The notes beneath the pieces are model-generated. The model worked only from the letters and a program-made list of their open reading frames with translations, was not told where the DNA came from and did not search any database. A program made the position numbers and the translations under genes. DNA of 64,000 nucleotides from Streptococcus varani. Its GTDB lineage: Bacteria; Bacillota; Bacilli; Lactobacillales; Streptococcaceae. Positions 40,807 through 50,559 of this stretch are shown one piece after another (position 1 is the first letter of the stretch; the number at the start of each line of letters is the position of its first letter). The stretch covers positions 186,001 to 250,000 of the forward strand of contig NZ_CTEN01000002.1 in assembly GCF_001375655.1 (NCBI RefSeq), read 5' to 3'.

Positions 40807-41304
40807 TTACTTGATTTCTTTTTTTAATTTTTCTACAAAAAGATAGGCTGCTGGACAAATCAAGGTATTCTTAATGGTCAGATGATTAATTTGGTAAATC
40901 TTCTTCCTGTCCGTATGGGGAAATTCACGACAGGCCTTGGGTCGCATATCATAGATGTCACAAAGGTTATCAGGTCCTAAGAAAGGACAAGGCATACATT
41001 GAAAAACCTTATCTCCATCCTCATCCACCTGTAAATAAGCATCCTCAAATTCCTGCAATTTCATACGGAAATGTTTGGAAATCCGTGTGATATCTGCTTC
41101 TTTCAAATCAGGTCCCAGTCCCTTACAGCAATTGGCACACTGGAGACAGTCGATCTCTGAAAATACTTCTTCATGAATGCGCTGAACGATTCTATCTAGA
41201 TTCTTTGGAGCTTTTTTCTTCAAGCTTGCTAAAAATTTCTTATGCTCCACTTGCTTTTGCAAAGCTAGTTGGTGGTATTTTTCAAGATCCATAGGTGAAC
41301 TCAC
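40807..41304 (-). CDS. YkgJ family cysteine-cluster protein
   Basis: The 165-residue protein has Cys clusters DCLQCANCC and CMPCPFLGPDNLCDIYDMRP then ACREFP, characteristic of the YkgJ/Fe-S-binding family of putative metal-cluster proteins. Its biochemical role is unknown. It stands alone between the csp and helicase genes. Confidence 0.82.
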   Translation of the reverse strand: MSSPMDLEKYHQLALQKQVEHKKFLASLKKKAPKNLDRIVQRIHEEVFSEIDCLQCANCCKGLGPDLKEADITRISKHFRMKLQEFEDAYLQVDEDGDKVFQCMPCPFLGPDNLCDIYDMRPKACREFPHTDRKKIYQINHLTIKNTLICPAAYLFVEKLKKEIK

Positions 41305-41360
41305 TTTTTCTTTGATTCTTTCTTAGGAGATAACTGTAAATTAAATTGTAGTGCAATGTC

Positions 41361-44108
41361 CTACTTTAAGTCCGATTTGCAAACCATTTTTTTATTCAAG
41401 AGTTGATTTTGCTGATTAGCTAAGCCCACTACCCTTGCCTCTAGAAGCTTCTTGCGCCCTTGTTCATTTCGCGTATAGATCAGTTCGTATTGGCCGATAT
41501 AGTGGCTAATTTTTTTAACAAAATCTAGAATTTGATCTTGTCTCGTAAAAATGGAAGGCACTGCAAAATAGGCCGCCATTTCTTTCCTGGCTTTTTTTCC
41601 ATTTTGATAAATGAGATAGCGTTGATTATCGATAGGAGCAAAAAATTCTTTCATGGCTTGTGTAAAAATCTCTTTATCTCGGTTATTTCCACCTTTTAGA
41701 GAAATCATCATCACTATGCCATCTAAAGTCTCAACATGGACTTTGCATTCATGTGTCGATAATTTGTTTTGGTCCAGCAAACTGTGTAAGAGCCCTTGTC
41801 CAAAAACCTGTAGGCGCGTTAGGGGGGATCGATAGTGATAAAAGCGCCAAGCTTGAATTCCGATGAAAGTAAGAAGAACAAGTATCAGTACCAGGTCTAA
41901 CCAGAAATTAATCCGCAAAATAGGTAAGGAATGAAGCAATAAGGTCAGACCAGCAAAGAGTAAAGAATAAATGAACGACCGTTTGGCATCAATAAAGAGA
42001 GCTGAACTGACTACTTCTTTGGGCATCTCTGTCAGACTGGCCACTTCAAAACTATCAGAGATGGTTAAAGCACTTTGCCAACCTTCACGAATTGCCTTTC
42101 GATTGCTGGAGGCTTCCAGCATAGAAAGGTTGATTTCTTTTAATTTTTTTCTAGAAAATGGTGCTTTGATGGTTTGCAATCGCTCCATACCACTCTCAAT
42201 CGTTTGACCATCATAACTCAATCCTAGAAAATGTTCTGTTCTTCTTTTTAACAGTTGAAAATCCGGACTATCCTCACCGTACTGCTCCATTGAATCATCT
42301 GGTTTAGATTCAGCCAAATCCATCTGAAGTCCACTGTCACTTTTCTCTCGGACAAAGAAGGTGGGACGTTGGTTCATAGATATCAAGTGCCAGATATTGG
42401 CTGTTTTTTCAGGGTGATTACCCCAAGAACGGATAGCTCTTCCTCTCATCTGATTGCTCAACATAAAACTACCAACAAAGCTAGCTAAAATTAGACTATT
42501 GACACAGGGAGCATCCCAACCTTCTCCTAGAAGTGACTTGGTCCCAATCAAAACCTGGATTTCTCCTTGCATAAATAGTTCTGTTATAGCCGCAGTCAAA
42601 AAATGACTCGAGCCAATAGTTGAAACTGAGATGAAATCTTCTAATCCAGCAAAGTTTTGCAAGGAAACTTTTTCCTGGTCTACTAAGTCTAAAAAAGCTC
42701 TTTTAGCAGAGAGAGGAATAACCACGATACTGCCGCAGAGGATGCCCATTTTCATCTCTTGCCACTTATCTACCATCTCTCTACGAAGAACTTCAAAGAT
42801 TGGCAAGACACCAATTTTCTGAATAAGGAGCTGGTATTGTCCAATCTGACTTTCAAACTCTCGTCGAATGTAGTCCGTTAGAATCAGTTGGCGTAAATCT
42901 CTCCCTGATTGCTGGTATTCATGTGAAACAATTTCCTTGATGGACTGAATCTTGCCTGTGGAATGTAAGAGTAATTTGTCTAATTCTTGATTCTTCACTA
43001 GGCTAATTTTATTTTTTTCAATGAGGCCCCTAGCCTTCATCTCTTTGATTAATTGCTTGCGATAACTTTCTTCAATACCATAAAAATCAGCTTCATCATA
43101 GCAAAAATATTGTAAAAGTTGACCCAGCCAATCAACTGTTAATCTCGGTAATTTTTTATCTGAAAGCAAGTCTTTCAATCGTGGTGGATAAGCTTGATGT
43201 TTGGCTTGCAAATAAATTAACAGACTAGAGAGATGAGCAGGATGTTCTAAGAGTTCCTCATCGGTCAACTGCCCTGATAGCGCTTTATGAGTCAATATAG
43301 CATCTTGAAAGGAAGAACTCTTTAATAGGCTATCGCAAAATTGGAAACTAGCCTGGTAAAACGCATCCAATTTCTTCTTTTCTTCCTGACTTGGTTGAGA
43401 AAAATAGACAAAATCTTGATGGGGACAGAGGCTCCCTTCCTTCACTAGTTCTGGAATTGAAATTTCTTGGTCAATCTCTCCACACATCTTGACATAGCGT
43501 TGCCAAAGAGCAGGCGTCGAATCATAGGGTGGTGTAGCTGTTAAAGCAATGGTTTTTGCCTTCGGAAAGGATTGACAGAAGAACTCCAGACTTTTCCACC
43601 ATTCATTGCGCAAATGGTGGCACTCATCTAAACAAACCGTTGCTAAACCGAGCTCACTCATATTGTTAATAAGATCAAAGTTTGAAAAATCAACGAGTTC
43701 ATCCACCTCTGCTAATAGATCATCACTTTCTTCATTAACATCCGACTTTTCCTTTAATGTTCCCTTAAAATGTGAGATAGCAGAATGAAGAGCCTGGTAG
43801 GTGGCAACTGTAATCTTCTTTGGATGCTTCAGATCCTGAGAAACAAATTCTGATACGTCTACGGTCTCTACTACAAAAGAGGACTGGATGCGGCTGACCC
43901 ATTGTTCCCGAATAGTGACAGTGGGTACTAAAACGAGGGCAGTCTGATTCAATCGCCCAATCAGTTCCAAACCAAGAGTTGTTTTACCTGATCCTGGAGA
44001 AGCCACGATATGAATTTTTCCATCCTTCAAGTGACTCTCACTGGCGGCTAAGACACGGGCTTGATAGTCTCTCCATTGTCCTTTAAATTCTATTCTAGTC
44101 TCACTCAT
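41361..44108 (-). CDS. Large DEAD/DEAH-box (SF2) helicase with two predicted TM helices
   Basis: The 915-residue protein has N-terminal helicase motifs: Q-like RDYQARV, Walker A SPGSGKTT (about 41), DECHH (about 165), TATPP, and motif VI QMRGRAIRSWG (about 560). After the helicase core, a second half has two hydrophobic segments near residues 711-732 and 736-755 followed by a soluble 150-residue domain. The start is the second ATG behind GGAG. This membrane-anchored layout is unusual for SF2 helicases. A role in DNA or RNA processing or defence is possible, but no system is known to me. Confidence 0.8.
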   Translation of the reverse strand: MSETRIEFKGQWRDYQARVLAASESHLKDGKIHIVASPGSGKTTLGLELIGRLNQTALVLVPTVTIREQWVSRIQSSFVVETVDVSEFVSQDLKHPKKITVATYQALHSAISHFKGTLKEKSDVNEESDDLLAEVDELVDFSNFDLINNMSELGLATVCLDECHHLRNEWWKSLEFFCQSFPKAKTIALTATPPYDSTPALWQRYVKMCGEIDQEISIPELVKEGSLCPHQDFVYFSQPSQEEKKKLDAFYQASFQFCDSLLKSSSFQDAILTHKALSGQLTDEELLEHPAHLSSLLIYLQAKHQAYPPRLKDLLSDKKLPRLTVDWLGQLLQYFCYDEADFYGIEESYRKQLIKEMKARGLIEKNKISLVKNQELDKLLLHSTGKIQSIKEIVSHEYQQSGRDLRQLILTDYIRREFESQIGQYQLLIQKIGVLPIFEVLRREMVDKWQEMKMGILCGSIVVIPLSAKRAFLDLVDQEKVSLQNFAGLEDFISVSTIGSSHFLTAAITELFMQGEIQVLIGTKSLLGEGWDAPCVNSLILASFVGSFMLSNQMRGRAIRSWGNHPEKTANIWHLISMNQRPTFFVREKSDSGLQMDLAESKPDDSMEQYGEDSPDFQLLKRRTEHFLGLSYDGQTIESGMERLQTIKAPFSRKKLKEINLSMLEASSNRKAIREGWQSALTISDSFEVASLTEMPKEVVSSALFIDAKRSFIYSLLFAGLTLLLHSLPILRINFWLDLVLILVLLTFIGIQAWRFYHYRSPLTRLQVFGQGLLHSLLDQNKLSTHECKVHVETLDGIVMMISLKGGNNRDKEIFTQAMKEFFAPIDNQRYLIYQNGKKARKEMAAYFAVPSIFTRQDQILDFVKKISHYIGQYELIYTRNEQGRKKLLEARVVGLANQQNQLLNKKMVCKSDLK

Positions 44109-44290
44109 CATCTACTCCGACCTCATTTTTCATCTACAAAATCTAAAAAGATACGGAAACCCTATGGTATCTAAACGGATCTGTAACAAGCATGTTCCCT
44201 GTTTTTATTATAGCACTATTTCCTCCAGATTGAAAAAATGCCAAACAAAAAACCCCAGTTTCCTAAGGTTATTTATAAGAACAATCAAAC

Positions 44291-44530
44291 TCATTTTTTC
44301 CGACGGTTGCGGACAATAAAGAACAGATTAATAAAAATTAGAATGCACCAAACAACAGCCATTAGGTAGTTCCCTGTACCGAGATTCGTGTACACACCAA
44401 AGATGTAGAGGAGGATGAAGAAAATACCTGAAGCCGATGCTAGGTCTAGAGTTTTCTTTGGCTTCTCCTCCACTTCTTCTTTTTCTATCTGCTGTTTCAA
44501 TTCTTTTATTTTTTTAGGTTTCGTTGACAT
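44291..44530 (-). CDS. Small membrane protein, 79 aa
   Basis: From ATG (MSTKPKKIKELKQQIEKEEV) the product has a charged N-terminus and two TM segments (GIFFILLYIFGVYTNLG and YLMAVVWCILIFINLFFIV), ending in RNRRKK. A GTG two codons upstream is an alternative. It overlaps the end of the acetyltransferase gene. Function unknown. Confidence 0.7.
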   Translation of the reverse strand: MSTKPKKIKELKQQIEKEEVEEKPKKTLDLASASGIFFILLYIFGVYTNLGTGNYLMAVVWCILIFINLFFIVRNRRKK

Positions 44531-45167
44531 ATTCACTTTCTTTCTTTCGATTTTTCATCAATCGTACAAAAGGATACTGACCGCCGTTGGTAGTTTGATC
44601 ATAATATTCTTCTGCTACATAACCAACCTTTTGATACAGTGCCAAGGCTCGTTTGTTAAAAGTTGCTACAGATAAGGTTAGAATCTGACTCTCAAATCTA
44701 GACAATGCAAAGTCTTCAATAGTTTGGTAGAAATCCTGTCCTAGTCCTACTCCGGTTTGGTCTGGCTTCATCCCAAGACCGATTTCTAAATACTGTCCTT
44801 TTGGATAAAAACAGGCAAATCCAAAGAGGGCACCATTTCGGATGACTTCAAAATAAGTATTTTCCCGAGCTGTTTCAGACAAAAGTTTTTCAAAATCTTC
44901 TGGATCAGCCTGCATATCGTAAAAATCACAGGGTGCTGGATAGTGCCAGTTGGCAATCACTTCCGCTGAATGCTGGCTCATGGGTTGAATCCAAAAGTAT
45001 GGTTCTGTCAATAAGCGCCTAAAATTTTTATCTAGATTCTTAATCCGACGAGCCTGAATATCTGGTTTATCCGTCTGAAAAACATAGTCTACGTAGCCAG
45101 TGATATAGTCTGGAATCATTGATAGATAGATGTTCCGTCCTAACGAGCTCATTCTTTGACTAATCAT
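44514..45167 (-). CDS. GNAT-family acetyltransferase
   Basis: The 217-residue protein has a C-terminal GNAT domain: YLEIGLGMKPDQTGVGLGQD with the acetyl-CoA loop, ILTLSVATFNKRALALYQKV, then GYVAEEYY. The N-terminal 70 residues are variable. The substrate is unknown. Confidence 0.8.
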   Translation of the reverse strand: MISQRMSSLGRNIYLSMIPDYITGYVDYVFQTDKPDIQARRIKNLDKNFRRLLTEPYFWIQPMSQHSAEVIANWHYPAPCDFYDMQADPEDFEKLLSETARENTYFEVIRNGALFGFACFYPKGQYLEIGLGMKPDQTGVGLGQDFYQTIEDFALSRFESQILTLSVATFNKRALALYQKVGYVAEEYYDQTTNGGQYPFVRLMKNRKKESEYVNET

Positions 45168-45171
45168 TTCA

Positions 45172-45273
45172 TACTCATTGAAAATTAAAATATATACTTC
45201 GTTAAAGCTCCTAGATGAACTTCAGTTCTATCGTCCTCGCTTTGCCTCGTCTATCTTTAATTTTCTTTGAGTA
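45172..45273. repeat. RUP-like inverted-repeat element, 102 bp
   Basis: The ends TACTCATTGAAAATTAAA and (complement) TACTCAAAGAAAATTAAA differ at two or three positions. The size and terminal sequences resemble RUP-type repeats of the mitis group. A similar end sequence (ACTCAAAGAAAAT) also occurs near 38,674. Confidence 0.55.
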
Positions 45274-45335
45274 CTACTTCCCTTATCCACCATATTCTTC
45301 CCTCCTAGAAAAAGACATATCTACCGTATCGCTCC

Positions 45336-45722
45336 TTACATATCTGGTTTCTCAGGAGTTCTTCCACTTATAATCTGAAAGCCCTGGTTCTGGAGGCTAT
45401 CAACTGCCATCTTTGCAAAAGAACGATTGGCTCCCCAACTGATATTGAGGACACCTTCCCCAGCTCCAGAAGCGATAACATCCACTATAATTTGCTGACC
45501 ACTGTTGGTGAAAAGTACTGTCAAAGTCGCCATACTCTCCGTCCGAATAAAAAAACGCTCAAAAACATAGAGAACTGTCTGCATAGAACCGAATTCATAT
45601 CCGACAGTTTCAATGACCGTCGCTTCTATTTTTTTAGGAAATTCACTAACTACTTCAGCAAAAGAATCCGATTTTCCCAGACCTAATTTGTAGATTTCTT
45701 TACCCATGACAGTGCCAAACAC
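45336..45722 (-). CDS. DUF6054-like protein
   Basis: The 128-residue protein (MFGTVMGKEIYKLGLGKSDS) lies 3 bp after lepA. I recall similar small streptococcal proteins of the DUF6054 type, but identification is tentative. It contains VLFTNSGQQIIVDVIASGAG and GEGVLNISWGANRSFA. Function unknown. Confidence 0.55.
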   Translation of the reverse strand: MFGTVMGKEIYKLGLGKSDSFAEVVSEFPKKIEATVIETVGYEFGSMQTVLYVFERFFIRTESMATLTVLFTNSGQQIIVDVIASGAGEGVLNISWGANRSFAKMAVDSLQNQGFQIISGRTPEKPDM

Positions 45723-45725
45723 TTT

Positions 45726-47558
45726 CTATTTTTTCTCGTCCTCATCCATTGAAAGTACGCTTAGGAAGGCTTCTTGTGGTACTTCGACCGATCCGATAGC
45801 CTTCATACGTTTCTTACCGGCCTTTTGTTTTTCAAGGAGTTTACGTTTACGGGAAACGTCCCCACCATAACATTTGGCCAAGACATTTTTACGGAGGGCT
45901 TTGATGTCTGAACGGGCCACGATTTTTTGTCCAATAGCCGCCTGAATCGGCACTTCGAACTGTTGGCGTGGGATGATTTTCTTAAGTTTTTCAACAATGA
46001 GTTTCCCACGTTCGTAGGCAAATTCCTTGTGGACGATGAAGCTGAGGGCATCCACCTTGTCGCCATTAAGGAGAATATCCATTTTAACCAGTTTAGACTT
46101 GCGGTACTCAGACAACTCGTAGTCAAATGAGGCATAACCACGAGTGGAGGATTTGAGTTTGTCAAAGAAATCAAAGACGATTTCAGCCAAGGGAATCTGG
46201 TAGATGACGTTGACACGATTATCATCAATGTAGTCCATGGTCACAAAATCACCACGTTTGCGTTGGGCCAAATCCATGACCGCGCCAACATACTCTTGTG
46301 GTACCATGATTTGGGCTTTGACATAGGGTTCTTCAATGCTTTCAACCTTGGTTGGATCAGGGAATTCAGAGGGGTTAGATACTTCCAGCATCTCCCCATC
46401 AGTCGTATTGACATGGTAGACTACCGACGGAGCTGTCATGATGAGGTCAATGTTAAACTCACGCTCCAAGCGCTCTTGGATAACATCCATATGAAGAAGT
46501 CCCAAGAAACCACAACGGAAACCAAAGCCTAGGGCTTGGGAAGTTTCTGGCTCAAACTGAAGACTGGCATCATTGAGTTGGAGTTTCTCTAAGGCTTCAC
46601 GCAAGTCGTTGTACTTGTTTGATTCGATCGGATAGAGACCCGCAAAGACCATAGGATTCATCTGCTTATAGCCATGAAGGGCTTCTGTAGCTGGATTACT
46701 TGCCAGCGTAATGGTATCACCCACACGGGTATCAGCAACCGTCTTGATAGAGGCTGCAATATAGCCAACATCACCAGTTGCTAAGAAGTCACGGCCAATG
46801 GCTTTTGGTGTGAAAATTCCCACTTCTGTAACATCGAAATTCTTGCCGTTTGACATCATCTGAATGGTATCACCCGGCTTGACCATACCATTGACGATAC
46901 GGACCTGTAAGATAACCCCGCGATAAGGATCGTAAACAGAGTCAAAAATCAAAGCCTGCAAAGGAGCTTCTACATCACCAGTTGGTGCAGGAACTTTTTC
47001 CACGATTTGCTCTAAAATTTCTTCAATACCGATACCTGCCTTAGCGGATGCTAAAACGGCTTCTGAAGCATCCAAACCAATGACATCTTCTATCTCGTGA
47101 CGAACTCTCTCTGGGTCTGCTGCCGGCAAGTCAATCTTATTGATAACCGGTAGAATTTCTAAATCCCCATCCAAAGCCAAATAAACATTGGCAAGTGTCT
47201 GTGCTTCAATCCCTTGGGCGGCATCCACCACAAGGATAGCGCCCTCACAGGCCGCTAAAGACCGTGATACTTCATAAGTAAAGTCCACATGTCCTGGCGT
47301 GTCAATCAGGTGAAAAATGTAAGTTTCCCCATCATTTGCCTTGTAGTTGAGTTGAACGGCATTGAGTTTGATGGTAATCCCACGCTCACGCTCCAAGTCC
47401 ATGCTATCCAGCAATTGGGCCTGCATCTCGCGGCTCGATACGGTCTCTGTTTTTTCTAAAATACGGTCTGCCAGCGTTGATTTGCCGTGGTCAATATGGG
47501 CAATAATGGAAAAGTTCCGAATCTTCTCCTGGCGTTTTTTCAATTCTTCAATATTCAT
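45726..47558 (-). CDS. lepA: Elongation factor 4 (LepA)
   Basis: The 610-residue GTPase has G1 [10 protein letters not shown]2/G3 DTPGH and NKID for nucleotide binding and the LepA-specific C-terminal domain ([24 protein letters not shown] [20 protein letters not shown]). It back-translocates stalled ribosomes. The start [20 protein letters not shown] matches family length; an upstream ATG at 47603 would add 15 residues. Confidence 0.95.
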   Translation of the reverse strand: MNIEELKKRQEKIRNFSIIAHIDHGKSTLADRILEKTETVSSREMQAQLLDSMDLERERGITIKLNAVQLNYKANDGETYIFHLIDTPGHVDFTYEVSRSLAACEGAILVVDAAQGIEAQTLANVYLALDGDLEILPVINKIDLPAADPERVRHEIEDVIGLDASEAVLASAKAGIGIEEILEQIVEKVPAPTGDVEAPLQALIFDSVYDPYRGVILQVRIVNGMVKPGDTIQMMSNGKNFDVTEVGIFTPKAIGRDFLATGDVGYIAASIKTVADTRVGDTITLASNPATEALHGYKQMNPMVFAGLYPIESNKYNDLREALEKLQLNDASLQFEPETSQALGFGFRCGFLGLLHMDVIQERLEREFNIDLIMTAPSVVYHVNTTDGEMLEVSNPSEFPDPTKVESIEEPYVKAQIMVPQEYVGAVMDLAQRKRGDFVTMDYIDDNRVNVIYQIPLAEIVFDFFDKLKSSTRGYASFDYELSEYRKSKLVKMDILLNGDKVDALSFIVHKEFAYERGKLIVEKLKKIIPRQQFEVPIQAAIGQKIVARSDIKALRKNVLAKCYGGDVSRKRKLLEKQKAGKKRMKAIGSVEVPQEAFLSVLSMDEDEKK

Positions 47559-47689
47559 ATAAGGATACTCAGGTAGGCTAGATATGTCATTTTTCGATAA
47601 CATGTGATGCTAAATTTAGCTATACTCGTCAGCCAAGAACCTGTCTAAACTCCATTTCAATACAATTTTTTATTACCCTTCATTATACC

Positions 47690-47715
47690 AAAAAAGGCGA
47701 GTTTATGCTCGACTT
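47690..47715 (-). terminator. Terminator of ndk
   Basis: On the minus strand GTCGAGCATAAACTCGCC followed by T6; CGAG/CTCG stem. Confidence 0.7.
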
Positions 47716-47749
47716 TTCTTTTAATATAAAAGCTTTCTCCTGTCCTCTC

Positions 47750-48175
47750 TTAGAAAGAATCTTGACCAAACCAAAGAGTGATTTCCTTTTTGGCTGATTC
47801 AGTAGAATCTGAACCATGGACGACGTTAAAAATTCCACCAGATTCACCAGGTGCTTGTCCATAGTCACCACGAATGGTTCCCGGTAGAGCATCCTTTGGA
47901 TTGGTTGCTCCCATCATGGTTCTCCAAGATGAAATGGCACGATTCCCAACCATAACCCCAACTAATACTAGACCCGAAGTCATATATTCTTCGATTTCTG
48001 GAAAGAATGGTTTATCCACCAAGGCTGCATAATGCTGGCGTAAGAGCTCAGGAGTCGCCTGTCTCATCTCTAAGCGTTCGATGGTAAAACCACGACGCTC
48101 AATTCTATGAAGAACGTGACCAATCAGACCACGTTGTACCCCATCCGGTTTAATCATAAAAAATGTTTTTTCCAT
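47750..48175 (-). CDS. ndk: Nucleoside diphosphate kinase
   Basis: From [20 protein letters not shown] the product is 141 residues. The active-site His is in NVVHGSDS, near the usual position. It makes nucleoside triphosphates from diphosphates with ATP. Ribosome site AAAGG before ATG; upstream in-frame codons overlap the promoter and are excluded. Confidence 0.96.
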   Translation of the reverse strand: MEKTFFMIKPDGVQRGLIGHVLHRIERRGFTIERLEMRQATPELLRQHYAALVDKPFFPEIEEYMTSGLVLVGVMVGNRAISSWRTMMGATNPKDALPGTIRGDYGQAPGESGGIFNVVHGSDSTESAKKEITLWFGQDSF

Positions 48176-48200
48176 ATGAAACCGCCTTTGCTTTTCTTTT

Positions 48201-48229
48201 ATTGTAACATGGAAAAGGATTTCAAGCAA
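48201..48229 (-). promoter_or_regulatory. Promoter of ndk
   Basis: On the minus strand TTGCTT (48229-48224), 17 bp, TACAAT (48206-48201), 26 bp before the start codon. Confidence 0.75.
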
Positions 48230-48304
48230 TGGTATTTCGTGTTATTAAATGTGATTTTAACGTAAGTTTTTGAGGTATAAAACAAATTAAGGGAGATACA
48301 TATT

Positions 48305-49066
48305 ATTTTGGAATCATTCGAAACAACACAGCTCTAAAACAGGATGTGGTAGCCGAGCGCGAAGAAGCTCGTTTTGGAACCATTCGAAACAACACAGCTC
48401 TAAAACGGGCTACGAACAGACCAACGTCGAGTTCTAGTTTTGGAACCATTCGAAACAACACAGCTCTAAAACACAACGACGGTAATACGCCACCTTCAAA
48501 TTGTTTTGGAACCATTCGAAACAACACAGCTCTAAAACATTTCCACGATAGATACTATCCTTGGTAACGTTTTGGAACCATTCGAAACAACACAGCTCTA
48601 AAACACCTCCCTTCTAGGCGGTATCGCAGTGCCGGTTTTGGAACCATTCGAAACAACACAGCTCTAAAACTACATCATACAAGACTACCAAAGACTAAAG
48701 GTTTTGGAACCATTCGAAACAACACAGCTCTAAAACCACCGTTGTTAACAACCGTAGTTCCAACTAGTTTTGGAACCATTCGAAACAACACAGCTCTAAA
48801 ACGGCCACAACCTCATTGATATTCTGCTCAAAGTTTTGGAACCATTCGAAACAACACAGCTCTAAAACAGTTTTGCTTTGCGTTCATCACTAAGTTTTGT
48901 TTTGGAACCATTCGAAACAACACAGCTCTAAAACACCATCCTTCAGGAAGCTAATCCAGTAATAGTTTTGGAACCATTCGAAACAACACAGCTCTAAAAC
49001 TACTTCTGCCATTAATTACCTCCTCTGCGAGTTTTGGAACCATTCGAAACAACACAGCTCTAAAAC
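48305..49066 (-). CRISPR. CRISPR array, 12 repeats and 11 spacers, type II-A
   Basis: The 36-bp repeat, minus strand, begins GTTTTAGAGCTGTGTTG and ends GGTTCCAAAAC, the same as the S. thermophilus CRISPR3/S. mutans type. All spacers are 30 bp. The repeats are identical except the last (48305-48340), which differs at two positions, marking the leader-distal, oldest end. The newest spacer is at 49001-49030. The array is transcribed on the minus strand from the leader at higher coordinates. Confidence 0.98.
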
Positions 49067-49186
49067 CTCGTAGATTATTTTTTCTCACGAAATTTTGTAA
49101 TCGCGCCATTTGTCTCAGCTTAACTTCAGTTTCGAGAAGTTCCCGTTCTTTGAACCTATTATACCCTAAAAAACGCTTTAAATCAA
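49067..49186 (-). promoter_or_regulatory. CRISPR leader with promoter
   Basis: The leader ends in CTACGAG against the first repeat, the conserved leader-anchoring motif of this type II-A group. The promoter is TTGATT (49186-49181), 17 bp, TATAAT (49163-49158), so a leader RNA of about 85 nt precedes the first repeat. Confidence 0.85.
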
Positions 49187-49218
49187 CATTTTAGAGGTTT
49201 TTTAAAATTGGTTTCCCA

Positions 49219-49599
49219 TTAAATTTGGAGTTTTTTCTCCAGTGCCTGTGTCAATATTTCAGAATAATTCAAATGCTCTCGATCAGCAAATCTAACCAGC
49301 CATTCTGGAACTGTCACATTTTTTCGAATGGCCTTATTATTTTTAAGGTAGGGTGTAGGATCCACTTGAATTAAAGTTGCAAATCCATCATCAACTCCTA
49401 TTTTCTGAATATCACTAGCATGTGGCAGAGAAAGTCCCTCATCCAAATATGATGCTACAACTCCCTCAAGCATTTCTCGTGCATTCTTCATGCCTTCTTC
49501 TATGTTGTCTCCCTGCGTTCCTCCACTAAAATCAGGAAATTCAATCCAATAACTGTCGTCATTTTCTTTGTGAAAAATTGCTGGATACGATTTTAACAT
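49219..49599 (-). CDS. hicB: HicB antitoxin
   Basis: The 126-residue product (MLKSYPAIFHKENDDSYWIE) has the degenerate RNase H-like HicB domain (IEFPDFSGGTQGDNIEEGMK, then MLEGVVASYLDEGLSLPHAS). Its C-terminal DNA-binding domain looks like a ribbon-helix-helix (NVTVPEWLVRFADREHLNYS). The start is the ATG behind GAGGTG; an upstream in-frame GTG is less likely. It would neutralise HicA and repress the hicAB promoter. It lies between csn2 and the CRISPR leader. Confidence 0.88.
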   Translation of the reverse strand: MLKSYPAIFHKENDDSYWIEFPDFSGGTQGDNIEEGMKNAREMLEGVVASYLDEGLSLPHASDIQKIGVDDGFATLIQVDPTPYLKNNKAIRKNVTVPEWLVRFADREHLNYSEILTQALEKKLQI

Positions 49600-49610
49600 A
49601 CTAATCACCT

Positions 49611-49799
49611 CTAAAAACCTAAATCTTTCAAAATTTTCTTTTCTAGTCCTAGTTTTAAATCTTTATTTCCATGGATTGGAATGGTTACTAAGTAGGGAAT
49701 CTCATCTTTTTTGAAATGATGATGACTCCCTCTGACTCTTAATTCTTCCCACCCTGCCTCTATCGCAAGCTTTGCTAACTCTTTACCTGATAATGGCAT
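49611..49799 (-). CDS. hicA: HicA toxin
   Basis: The 62-residue product (MPLSGKELAKLAIEAGWEEL) has the dsRBD-like HicA fold with the catalytic His in GSHHHFKK. It is an mRNA-cleaving toxin. It lies 11 bp upstream of hicB on the same transcript, behind AAGGAGAG. Confidence 0.9.
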   Translation of the reverse strand: MPLSGKELAKLAIEAGWEELRVRGSHHHFKKDEIPYLVTIPIHGNKDLKLGLEKKILKDLGF

Positions 49800-49812
49800 T
49801 CTCTCTCCTTGT

Positions 49813-49841
49813 ATTATATGCGCATTATGCGTGTTTGTCAA
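49813..49841 (-). promoter_or_regulatory. Promoter and operator of hicAB
   Basis: On the minus strand TTGACA (49841-49836), exactly 17 bp, TATAAT (49818-49813): a consensus promoter. The spacer contains the palindrome CGCATAATGCG, a likely HicB operator. The pair is therefore expressed independently of cas9. Confidence 0.85.
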
Positions 49842-49847
49842 ACATTC

Positions 49848-49882
49848 AAATAGGCACCTAGAAAAACTCTAGATACCTATTT
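49848..49882 (-). terminator. Hairpin after csn2
   Basis: AAATAGG...CTAG-7 nt-CTAG...CCTATTT forms a 13-bp imperfect stem just after the csn2 stop. It lacks a long T-run, so termination may be partial. Confidence 0.6.
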
Positions 49883-49890
49883 ATTCGTAT

Positions 49891-50559
49891 TTAGTTCATA
49901 TACTCAGCTAATAGGAAGAAATCTTCGTCTAAAACATATTGCGGGAAATCATAGAGTCTCCTTGGTTCCAGGAATAGGACAGCTTGATTAGACAGTTCTA
50001 TAAACTCAATGAGTTTTTCAATCTCATCTTTTGTCAAATAGGCTCCACTATTTACAAAAATCAACAGACGTTGCTTGCTAAGATAATTATAAACCTGTAA
50101 TATTTCAAAACATTTCTCAAAAAGTGTGTCGCTCTGCGTTTCAATTTTAACACCAAGTGCTTTTATCAACTCCAAAATCGTTATCTCATCAAACTCCAAA
50201 TCGAGCTCATTTTCCAAACATTCGTAGGAAATAAGTTCAGTAATTGTGGCAGATAATTTTTCAATCATTGATTTAACTTCAGGCTTGTCATTCAATTGAT
50301 TTTCTATATCTGCATGAATGAGCTTTAGCATAGAGGCAGAATTGACATCAAATCCAAGAATGTCAGTCACTAGCATAAATTCAGACGACTTGAGTGACTT
50401 CATTTTTTCATCAAAAAACTTAAGCTGTTCTTCTTCAGTATAGGAGTAGACTTGTTTTACTATACTAGAAAATAGTTTTACATCCTCAACAACCAAAATG
50501 CTTGTGCCATCCAAAGAAATAGGCTCATCAAGTATTGGAAAATTAAGTTTCAGCATCAT
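49891..50559 (-). CDS. csn2: CRISPR-associated protein Csn2
   Basis: The 222-residue protein closely matches streptococcal Csn2 ([40 protein letters not shown] and [19 protein letters not shown]). It forms a ring that slides on DNA ends and helps spacer acquisition. Its start overlaps the cas2 end by 17 nt. Its presence defines subtype II-A. Confidence 0.96.
   Translation of the reverse strand: MMLKLNFPILDEPISLDGTSILVVEDVKLFSSIVKQVYSYTEEEQLKFFDEKMKSLKSSEFMLVTDILGFDVNSASMLKLIHADIENQLNDKPEVKSMIEKLSATITELISYECLENELDLEFDEITILELIKALGVKIETQSDTLFEKCFEILQVYNYLSKQRLLIFVNSGAYLTKDEIEKLIEFIELSNQAVLFLEPRRLYDFPQYVLDEDFFLLAEYMN

Noticed and set aside
48303..48567. Open frames of 73-74 codons on both strands across the CRISPR array
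   Set aside because: They consist of translated 36-bp repeats and 30-bp spacers; 66-bp periodicity keeps them open.
48869..48898. Spacer 9 match to tape measure codons near 7410-7430 (KLSDE)
   Set aside because: Only a short shared peptide pattern; nucleotide identity is too low to be a protospacer.
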